Of a DNA stretch of 16,819 nucleotides, positions 1 to 6,454 are shown one piece after another. Positions within the stretch are counted from its first letter, which is position 1, and every line of letters starts with the position of its first letter. The stretch is from contig CAUJFT010000443.1 in NCBI GenBank assembly GCA_963169475.1, forward strand, positions 1 through 16,819, in the 5' to 3' direction. A program made the translations under genes and the position numbers. The notes beneath the pieces are model-generated. The model did not search any database. It had not been told where the DNA came from and saw only the letters and a program-made list of their open reading frames with translations. The stretch comes from Bacteroidota bacterium. GTDB taxonomy: Bacteria; Bacteroidota; Bacteroidia; J057.

Positions 1-2394
1 GATATTTCGGTAAGTGCTAATGCTAACTGTCAAGCGGTAGTGAATTGGGTAACGCCAAACTTTACGGATAATTGCCCCGGAGGCGTACTTAGTGTCTCTA
101 TTCCCTCGGGAAGTGCTTTTGTATTGGGAAATACTACAATAACCTACACGGCTACAGATGCTTCCGGAAATACCGCTACTTGCAGCTTTATCATAACAGT
201 AACTGACGATACGCCACCAGTCATTCTTAACTGCCCAACCCCGATTCTCCAAAATGCGGGACCAAATTGCGATGCGATTGTCAATTGGGTCGTGCCAACT
301 ATTTCAGATAATTGTCCGGGTGCTACAATTAGTGGTAGCCACAACTCCGGTTCAGTTTTTACTTTTGGAACAACTACTGTAACTTATACTGCAACAGATG
401 CCGCAGGCAATACTGCTACTTGTAGCTTTGACGTAACTTTACAAGATAACCTTCCTCCTATTATCAATAATTGTCCTAGCAATATGTTGTTTACGCTTAC
501 CTCGCGTTGTGATACGGTAATTTCTTGGGTTCCTCCTGTGATTACAGATAATTGTTCCGGCGTAATCGTTACTGCTTCTCACAACCCGGGAGAGGTATTT
601 CCATTAGGAGTTACTACTGTTACCTATTCTGCAACGGATTCGTATGGAAACACTACCTCTTGTGCCTTTGATATTACTGTGAATCCCCCCTCTCCTCTGA
701 ACGTAGCCATTTCCCAGCAGGTTAATGCGAATTGTTTTGGGCAGACGGGGAGTGCGACAGTTTTGGCTCTTGGTGGGTCAGGGAGTTATCTCTATTCATG
801 GACGGCTTCAGGTGGCCAGACTACGCCTTTTGTTACATTGAACGGAGGCTTACATACGGTAACCGTGACAGATGCGCTCGCCGCCTCTTGTGTTGCAATA
901 GATACTGCTCAGGTTAATATTATTGTTCCTTCCCTGCTTACATTAAACACAACTAAGGTGGATCCTACTTGTTTTGGATTCAATAACGGGTCCGCTACCG
1001 CGCTTCCCGGAGGAGGAACCCTCCCATATTCCTACACATGGAATACGACTCCTATACAAAATACGGCAACTGCAACGGGATTGACAATAGGTACTTATAC
1101 TATTACCCTGAACGATGCCAATAATTGTCAGCAAACTCAATCTATTACCCTAACCGAACCGGATTCGCTGTCTGCCTCAACCTCCCAGTTAAATGTAAAA
1201 TGTTTTGGGGAGAACACCGGTAAAGCGGTAATTCAAGTGAGCGGAGGAACTAACCCATATAGCTACGTATGGACGGGAAGCACGTCTATCACGGGTACTG
1301 CCTTAGGGCTTATGTCTGGAAGCTATAATGTATCCGTTACAGATGGAAATGGGTGTATTATTGTCAGAAACTTTACGATTACTCAGCCTTTATCTCCCTT
1401 GATGGTTACCCCTTCACATACAGATGCTTTATGCTTTGGAGCATATAGCGGAACTGCAACCGTAACCGCTTCAGGAGGAACGGCTCCTTATACCTACACG
1501 TGGCATACCCTTAATCCAGACGTATATACCCAAACCGTTCAGGGTATTAAAGCCGGAAATTATTTAGTTACAGTAAGAGATGTAAATTTATGCAATGAAG
1601 TACTAACCATCTCTGTAAGTGAGCCGCCAAAACTAAGGTTGCAAATCACTGACCTGAATCACCCCTATTGTGATTTAGGCAATGGGTCAGCTACAGTAGG
1701 GGCTTCAGGAGGAGTAGCTCCTTATACATTCGAGTGGAATACGAATCCCACACAATCTGGACAAACTGCCTCAAGTATGGGAGAAGGTAGTTATCAGGCT
1801 TATGTTCAAGACGGGAACGGCTGCCTTGATACAGTCGCTCTTTCTCTGACAAATACGCCTCCAGCAGAACCTTTGTTTGTTAGTAACCCCGACAACCAAG
1901 AGCCTATTTTGCTTCAGAATGCGACTATTCAATTTATCAATCAGAGTACGGGTGCTGCTTCCTATTCGTGGAACTTTGGAGACGGATTTATATCCTCTGA
2001 AAACAATCCCGTCCACACCTTTACTTCTCCGGGTACTTATATGATAACGCTTACTGCAAATAATGGGTATGGAAGTTGTCCCGTTTCCTACGGATTGGCT
2101 TTTGAGATAGTTCCTGACGGGAGTATCTATGTACCCAATGCCTTTACTCCCAACGGAGATGGCTCTAATGACCTCTTTGGAGCATCTGGTGTAGGGGTCT
2201 CCCACTTTGAAATGCTTATCTACAATCGTTGGGGTACCCTTGTCAAAACCCTAAGTAGTATTACTGATACGTGGGACGGGAGGGATAAAGAGGGGAAAGA
2301 CGTGCCGGAGGGGGTATATACCTATAAGTTATTTGTGAGATTGAATGACGGAAGGACGTTAGAAAAAGGAGGAACTGCTACTTTAATTCGGTAA
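1..2394 (+). CDS. Partial HYR/SprB/PKD mosaic surface protein with T9SS type B C-terminal domain
   Basis: The reading frame is open from base 1, so the start lies outside the window; 797 residues are visible. By eye the order is: three HYR-type immunoglobulin-like domains (about nt 1-690, recurring 'DNCPG', 'TATDA.GNTATC'), five SprB-type repeats (about nt 690-1860, each with a Cys-Phe-Gly or similar start, 'GSATV.A.GG..PY.Y.W' and a 'V.D.NGC' end), one PKD domain (about 1870-2115, 'YSWNFGDG' and 'HTFTSPGTY'), then a CHU_C gliding-motility domain (about 2116-2391, 'VPNAFTPNGDGSNDLF', 'IYNRWG', 'WDGRD'). That last domain is the type B sorting signal of the type IX secretion system, so the protein is probably exported across the outer membrane and released or held at the surface. 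SprB repeats are named after the Flavobacterium gliding adhesin. An adhesin role is inferred. No catalytic domain is visible in this part. Confidence 0.93.
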   Translation, partial: DISVSANANCQAVVNWVTPNFTDNCPGGVLSVSIPSGSAFVLGNTTITYTATDASGNTATCSFIITVTDDTPPVILNCPTPILQNAGPNCDAIVNWVVPTISDNCPGATISGSHNSGSVFTFGTTTVTYTATDAAGNTATCSFDVTLQDNLPPIINNCPSNMLFTLTSRCDTVISWVPPVITDNCSGVIVTASHNPGEVFPLGVTTVTYSATDSYGNTTSCAFDITVNPPSPLNVAISQQVNANCFGQTGSATVLALGGSGSYLYSWTASGGQTTPFVTLNGGLHTVTVTDALAASCVAIDTAQVNIIVPSLLTLNTTKVDPTCFGFNNGSATALPGGGTLPYSYTWNTTPIQNTATATGLTIGTYTITLNDANNCQQTQSITLTEPDSLSASTSQLNVKCFGENTGKAVIQVSGGTNPYSYVWTGSTSITGTALGLMSGSYNVSVTDGNGCIIVRNFTITQPLSPLMVTPSHTDALCFGAYSGTATVTASGGTAPYTYTWHTLNPDVYTQTVQGIKAGNYLVTVRDVNLCNEVLTISVSEPPKLRLQITDLNHPYCDLGNGSATVGASGGVAPYTFEWNTNPTQSGQTASSMGEGSYQAYVQDGNGCLDTVALSLTNTPPAEPLFVSNPDNQEPILLQNATIQFINQSTGAASYSWNFGDGFISSENNPVHTFTSPGTYMITLTANNGYGSCPVSYGLAFEIVPDGSIYVPNAFTPNGDGSNDLFGASGVGVSHFEMLIYNRWGTLVKTLSSITDTWDGRDKEGKDVPEGVYTYKLFVRLNDGRTLEKGGTATLIR

Positions 2395-2407
2395 AAAATC
2401 GATGCTT

Positions 2408-2454
2408 TATGCCCTCTCCTTTACAAGGATTATAGCTCGTAAGGAGAGGGCATA
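2408..2454 (+). terminator. Hairpin after the adhesin gene, terminator-like
   Basis: Bases 2408-2421 (tatgccctctcctt) are perfectly complementary to 2441-2454 (aaggagagggcata), a 14-bp stem closing a 19-nt loop; tac/gta in the loop can extend it with one bulged base. It starts 13 nt after the adhesin stop codon. There is no clean T-run directly after the stem on the plus strand, so it is either a weak intrinsic terminator or an mRNA 3'-end stabiliser. Confidence 0.6.
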
Positions 2455-2571
2455 GTAAAAATATCCTTTTTACACCAGAACCCAATTTTGACTAAGTACA
2501 AGTTACAAAAAAAAACAAATAAAAAACGATAATAGGAAATCAAGTAAAAAAGGGTTGTTTTTGTGGTCTAA

Positions 2572-2913
2572 AACAAAGAAAAAACGAGAAGAAGACCACC
2601 GTTAATACTAAGTGCGAAAGAAGTCAAATCATTGGAATATATGGATTTGCATGATAGTAGCCCCTTAGTGTATTAGCGTTGTAAGGTGTTGATAATAAGT
2701 TTATTGTGTACAATAAATGTTGTGATATATAGTTCGACTACGATAACCCATTCATTAGACCGCTATGAATACGATTATCCACCTCTTAATATTTGCGAAA
2801 GGATTTGGAAGGAACTCAAAGCGAGCCGGGTGAGAATACAAGATTATGTAGATTTCCAAACACTTAAATGTAGTTTTTTTTGTTATGGAGAATATAGGAA
2901 AAATATTTGGTAG
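2572..2913 (+). pseudogene. IS630-family transposase remnant, internally deleted
   Basis: One frame (opened by a stop at 2569-2571) reads a basic start and 'LILSAKEVKSLEY', a premature TAG at 2674-2676, then 'RCKVLIISLL'. This fits the N-terminal start of an IS630 helix-turn-helix region, where an 'RRAxILL' type motif follows a short basic lead. About 20 residues later the same frame reads 'YDYPPLNICERIWKELKA', which matches the C-terminal 'LPPYSPxLNxIERxWKxLK' motif of the IS630 DDE domain, including its third acidic residue. The roughly 200-250 residues in between, with the first two catalytic Asp, are gone. It therefore looks like a dead copy with an in-frame internal deletion plus a nonsense mutation. 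The right end merges with the ISAs1 remnant and the boundary cannot be fixed by eye. Confidence 0.7.
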
Positions 2914-3285
2914 TGTCTTAGATGCCCAAACCACTTTGCCCGAAGAGTTTTTACAACGATGGAAAAACCTCAATACTTTGGTTAAAGTATAATCTATCAA
3001 CAAAGGTATCGTTGGAACACGCTATTATATAAGTGATGAATCCCTCTCCAATCAAAATTCAATAATTAATTGTATTTCAATAAGTTAGTAAGAGATTGTT
3101 GGTCTATTGAAAACCTCTTACACCGGCATTTAGATGTTTCCTTCAAAGAAGGCAAATCTCGAATTAGAAGCGGATATGCCCCACAAAACTTAGCCATACT
3201 TAGAAAAATTACTTTACACCTGATTCAAAATGCAAAAGCCACTTTCGAATCATCATCACTAAAATCCGATACAAAATCTCTTTAA
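2885..3285 (+). pseudogene. ISAs1-family transposase C-terminal remnant (stop plus frameshift)
   Basis: From 2885 one frame reads 'PEEFLQRWKNLNTLVKV', a TAA at 2990-2992, then 'SINKGIVGTRYYISDESL'. A shift to another frame between about 3045 and 3080 continues 'LVRDCWSIENLLHRHLDVSFKEGKS' (cited in part) and 'YAPQNLAILRKITLHLIQ'. This is the C-terminal third of ISAs1 (H-repeat associated) transposases, whose hallmark is 'RYYISSL' followed by 'HWSIENxLHWxLDVxFxED' and 'APENxxxLRKIALNLL'. The conserved Glu of 'SIEN' is still present. About 130 of the usual 350-400 residues remain. The TAA probably derives from CAA (Gln). The first residues (MENIGKIFGSVLDAQ) could be an ISAs1 N-terminus joined by deletion, or the tail of the preceding IS630 copy. 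Confidence 0.78.
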
Positions 3286-3353
3286 ACATTAATACACTTA
3301 TCGAATTATTCAATCTTTCGTGCGGTTGGTCTGGAAAAATTATGGGGCAGTAG

Positions 3354-3383
3354 TTGTATATAACTAAATTCTTCGTACCTTTG
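3354..3383 (+). promoter_or_regulatory. Bacteroidota sigma-A promoter of the LRR-tadA unit
   Basis: TTG at 3354-3356, 19 nt spacer, then TACCTTTG at 3376-3383, a full match to the TAnnTTTG -7 element. Transcription would begin near 3388-3391, giving a leader of under 20 nt before the ATG at 3407. It lies about 70 bp after the ISAs1 remnant. Confidence 0.78.
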
Positions 3384-3406
3384 CAGCCCGAAAATGAGTG
3401 GGTTAT

Positions 3407-4792
3407 ATGCAAGCAAGAAAAACAGATGACCACATACCCGGTAAAGGATTTAGTAATCAATTTTCGGGGCTTTATTCCGCCGAAAAACGACGGGATTGGT
3501 GGCTTGCGCTTCCTAATGAATGGAGAAAAACCCTTGCAGGGCTTATTCTTGACAAAATGAGAAATCTCAGAAAATTAGGAGATGAGGACATACAGCGAAT
3601 TTTAAAGATAGAAGAATTATCTATTTATGCAGACTATGATAAAAAAGGAAAACTAAAAAAGGTTATTCCTGACCTCAAGCCACTTCAATATTTTTCAAAT
3701 CTAAATTCATTTCAATTATCTTATCATAACCCTCCCGATTTTGGCGAGCTTGCTTACCTGAATGGCTTAGAAGATCTTAATATTAATAATTGTGAGTTAA
3801 TGAGCCTGAATGGGATTGAAAGATTATTTTATCTCAAAGACTTGTGTTTGAGTGAAAATAAAATCAGGGACATATCCCCTATACAGTCTCTTACGCTATT
3901 AGAAGATTTGGTACTGTCCTACAATGAAATTAAGGAGATAAGTCCACTTTCCGGATTAACCCTATTGAATACTCTTCATTTAGATAATAATAAGATTCAG
4001 GATATTAGCAGCCTCTCTATTCTGACAGGGCTTACTTATCTGAATATTGCAAACAACAAAATCAAGTCTTTAGAGGCTTTGGAGGCTCTTGAAAACTTAA
4101 ATACACTCTATGTCTCCTCTAACCGATTGAAGGACTTGCGCCACATAGAGACCCTCGAAAGCCTCCTTAATTTGGATATATCCCATAATCAGATAAAATC
4201 CATTGAAGGAATATCCGGCTTAACCGAATTAAATCACCTTAATCTTTCTAATAATCCCCTAAAAAATGCTGCGCCCCTTGAATTTCTTGAAGGATTAGAA
4301 AGCCTCATGATATCTAATACCCTTATTTCATCTTTGAGCTTCCTTGCCTCATTAAGTAACCTCAATAACCTTGATATTAATTCTACCAAAATAGAATCAT
4401 TGAAAGGGATTGAAAAATCATATAACCTGACAAATCTCCAATGTAACTGTTGCAATATTGTAGACCTAAGTCCGCTTGTTTTTCTCAATGGACTTCAGAA
4501 TCTTCACATTGGGCACAATTCATCTCTTTATGACATCAGCCCACTCGCCAAACTTGATAATATCGGAACCCTAAGCCTCGTCAATACCCAAGTACAATCC
4601 TTAGAAAGCCTTGCGCAGATGCAAGAATTAAGATTCCTATATCTTGACAACACGCCCGTAGAAAGTATTGCTCCCCTAATGCAATTACCTAACCTTTCTT
4701 ACCTATCCTTAAACGACACTAAGGTACCTACTGAACAAATAGAAAAGTTCCGCAAAGAACAACCCGATTGTATCCTAAGTAGCCCCCTATAA
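3407..4792 (+). CDS. Cytoplasmic leucine-rich-repeat protein (SDS22/internalin-like repeats)
   Basis: A protein of 461 residues. About 14-15 repeats of roughly 22 residues run from residue 90 to near the end, with the pattern LxxLxxLxLxxNxIxDIxPL ('LCLSENKIRDISPI', 'LHLDNNKIQDISSL', 'LNIANNKIKSLEAL'). The tail 'PDCILSS' resembles the usual C-terminal end of bacterial LRR arrays. Before the repeats is a non-repeat cap with 'WWLALPNEWRKTL' near residue 30. There is no signal peptide or membrane segment, so a cytoplasmic scaffold binding a protein partner is the likely role; the partner is unknown. I chose ATG 3407 over GTG 3398 because the promoter at 3354-3383 puts the transcript start almost on top of 3398. 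An out-of-frame ATG at 3394 opens only 11 codons. It is 12 nt from tadA, so the two are probably co-transcribed. Confidence 0.88.
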   Translation: MQARKTDDHIPGKGFSNQFSGLYSAEKRRDWWLALPNEWRKTLAGLILDKMRNLRKLGDEDIQRILKIEELSIYADYDKKGKLKKVIPDLKPLQYFSNLNSFQLSYHNPPDFGELAYLNGLEDLNINNCELMSLNGIERLFYLKDLCLSENKIRDISPIQSLTLLEDLVLSYNEIKEISPLSGLTLLNTLHLDNNKIQDISSLSILTGLTYLNIANNKIKSLEALEALENLNTLYVSSNRLKDLRHIETLESLLNLDISHNQIKSIEGISGLTELNHLNLSNNPLKNAAPLEFLEGLESLMISNTLISSLSFLASLSNLNNLDINSTKIESLKGIEKSYNLTNLQCNCCNIVDLSPLVFLNGLQNLHIGHNSSLYDISPLAKLDNIGTLSLVNTQVQSLESLAQMQELRFLYLDNTPVESIAPLMQLPNLSYLSLNDTKVPTEQIEKFRKEQPDCILSSPL

Positions 4793-4804
4793 GTCCTCAT
4801 TCTT

Positions 4805-5251
4805 ATGCTATCTATTTACTCTGACGAATACTATATGAAGCAAGCATTTATGCTAGCCGAAAAAGCCTTCGAAGAAGGAGAAGTGCCTATTGGAGCGGTA
4901 ATTGTCTCCGGGCATAAAATTATCGGAAAGGGATATAATCAAGTAGAAAAATTAGGAGATGCAACTGCACACGCGGAGATGATTGCTATCTCTGCGGCTT
5001 CCGGATATTTGGGTAGCAAAACTTTAGAGAACTGCACACTTTATGTAACCATCGAACCATGCCCGATGTGTGGAGGTGCATTATATTGGTCGCGTATTGG
5101 AAAAATTGTGTTTGGTGCTCCAGAGCCTAAATTTGGGGTAAAAAGTAAACAATTAGCCGTTCTTCATCCGAAAACAGAGATAGTAGGAGGATTGATGGAG
5201 TTTGAATGCAGAGAGCTTATTCAACGATTTTTCTTAAATAAAAGAAATTAA
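4805..5251 (+). CDS. tadA: tRNA-specific adenosine deaminase TadA
   Basis: A protein of 148 residues, normal for the family. It carries the zinc-dependent cytidine/deoxycytidylate deaminase signature: H56-A-E58 (zinc ligand and proton-shuttling Glu) and P85-C86-P-M-C89 (zinc ligands). The TadA-type context is also present: 'GEVPIGAVIV' before the active site, 'DATAHAE', 'YVTIEPCPMCGGAL' and 'RIGKIVFGAPEPKFGV' after it. Bacterial TadA converts adenosine 34 of tRNA-Arg(ACG) to inosine so that it reads CGU, CGC and CGA codons, and it acts in the cytoplasm as a dimer. Its substrate tRNA gene, tRNA-Arg(ACG), is at the right edge of this same window. The gene follows the LRR gene by 12 nt and its stop overlaps the nuoH stop. 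An ATG at 4835 is possible but would shorten the first helix. A guanine/cytosine deaminase relative is less likely. Confidence 0.95.
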   Translation: MLSIYSDEYYMKQAFMLAEKAFEEGEVPIGAVIVSGHKIIGKGYNQVEKLGDATAHAEMIAISAASGYLGSKTLENCTLYVTIEPCPMCGGALYWSRIGKIVFGAPEPKFGVKSKQLAVLHPKTEIVGGLMEFECRELIQRFFLNKRN

Positions 5252-6354
5252 TGCAACCCACCAGATTCCCATAATCGTATTAAGCCACTCAAAAAGAACA
5301 TAACAATGGAACCGGGTATAAGATATTTCCAGCACAAGGTCGTTAATTGGTCCATTCTAAGTCGCGGATAAGTCCACCTTACCCATATTTGTAAGAGTAT
5401 AAGCATAATCGCCTTAGCCAATAGCCAAAATACCCCCCAAAACATAGCCGCAACCCAACCCGTACCCGAAGTCCAAAGTGCAAGTGGTAGGCTACCTAAG
5501 TTAGGCAACGGCGTATTCCACCCACCAAAAAATAATATTGCCGCCAATAAAGAAACCAGCATCATCTTGGCGTATTCTGCCAGAAATATTACTGCAAATC
5601 TATACCCAGAATACTCCACATGAAAGCCCGAAACCAACTCCGACTCTGCTTCTGGAAGGTCGAAAGGAGCGCGATTACACTCCGCAAGCGTAGAAATAAA
5701 AAAGATAACAAATGCCACAATTAAATGAGGATAACGAACTATGTTCCAGCTCAAAAAACCGCCGACCTCTGTTATGTCAAACACCCCCCATAAATGAATC
5801 GGGACATCTGAAAAAATACCTTGCCTAAAAGATACCAATTGAAGGTTTAGTGTACCACTCATCATTACTGTAGCGATTATAGTCAGTGCGGTAGGAATTT
5901 CATAAGCAATCATTTGCGCAACTGCTCTTATCGCTCCAAGTAGTGCGTATTTATTACCACTTCCCCAGCCCGCAGCCAATAATCCTATCACATCTATAGC
6001 GATAATCGCCATAATATACAATACTCCTACTGAAAACGAAGCCGCAATCCACATTCTACTTACCGGAATAGCAGCATATCCGGCAAAAACCGAAATAAAA
6101 ATGATAAGCGGAGCCGCTCCAAACAAGAGCGGTTGAGCAGCATTTGGCACAATAGTCTCCTTCAATACTAACTTTATTATGTCCGCAACTGTCTGAAATG
6201 CTCCATTAGGGCCCACCTCCATCGGGCCTAACCTATCTTGAATCCACGCAGAAACTTTCCTCTCTGCATATACCGCCCAAAGCGTAAATAGCGCGAGAAA
6301 GGTAAAGGTAAGTGCGACCTGAATGACTATAGATATATTGGGAACGGGAATCAA
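5248..6354 (-). CDS. nuoH: NADH-quinone oxidoreductase subunit H (complex I, Nqo8/ND1 homologue)
   Basis: A protein of 368 residues. The family signature is strong: 'YAERKVSAWIQDRLGPMEVG' at 29-48 and the following 'PNGAFQTVADIIKLVLKE', then 'LAECNRAPFDLPEAESELVS' and 'EYSGYRFAVIFLAEYAKMM', the acidic loop that lines the quinone tunnel. About eight hydrophobic helices are visible. It is the inner-membrane subunit that joins the peripheral arm to the proton-pumping arm. The start is TTG at 6354, with no upstream in-frame ATG before the stop; a matching promoter lies about 35 bp upstream. No other nuo gene is in the window: the upstream same-strand neighbour is a GH3 gene, and tadA is convergent with a 4-nt overlap. 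Scattered complex I genes are known in some Bacteroidota, but I cannot see where the rest are. Confidence 0.95.
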   Translation of the reverse strand: MIPVPNISIVIQVALTFTFLALFTLWAVYAERKVSAWIQDRLGPMEVGPNGAFQTVADIIKLVLKETIVPNAAQPLLFGAAPLIIFISVFAGYAAIPVSRMWIAASFSVGVLYIMAIIAIDVIGLLAAGWGSGNKYALLGAIRAVAQMIAYEIPTALTIIATVMMSGTLNLQLVSFRQGIFSDVPIHLWGVFDITEVGGFLSWNIVRYPHLIVAFVIFFISTLAECNRAPFDLPEAESELVSGFHVEYSGYRFAVIFLAEYAKMMLVSLLAAILFFGGWNTPLPNLGSLPLALWTSGTGWVAAMFWGVFWLLAKAIMLILLQIWVRWTYPRLRMDQLTTLCWKYLIPGSIVMFFLSGLIRLWESGGLH

Positions 6355-6390
6355 CCTGACGTATAATTTAGATTAAGTATAATGAAGCGG

Positions 6391-6422
6391 CAAATTTAAG
6401 AAGTTTTTTTCTGACTAACCAA
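6391..6422 (-). promoter_or_regulatory. Bacteroidota sigma-A promoter of nuoH
   Basis: Read on the minus strand: TTG (6422-6420), 21 nt spacer, TAAATTTG (6398-6391), a full match to TAnnTTTG. The predicted transcript start is near 6385, about 30 nt before the TTG start codon. This means nuoH does not depend on read-through from the GH3 gene, whose stop is at 6455. Confidence 0.68.
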
Positions 6423-6454
6423 GTAAATATCTTACCCCAAAACTTCTTTGACTA

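Noticed and set aside
1771..2205. A 144-codon open frame on the minus strand inside the adhesin gene
   Set aside because: It lies wholly opposite the PKD and sorting domains, has no recognisable product, and the plus-strand frame is clearly the real one.
2395..3350. Intact small genes in the gene-poor stretch
   Set aside because: The short frames here are explained as pieces of two decayed transposases, with stops at 2674 and 2990 and a frameshift near 3045-3080.
3354..3560. A 68-codon plus-strand frame overlapping the start of the LRR gene
   Set aside because: It would begin inside the promoter, shows no family similarity, and the overlapping LRR frame fits much better.
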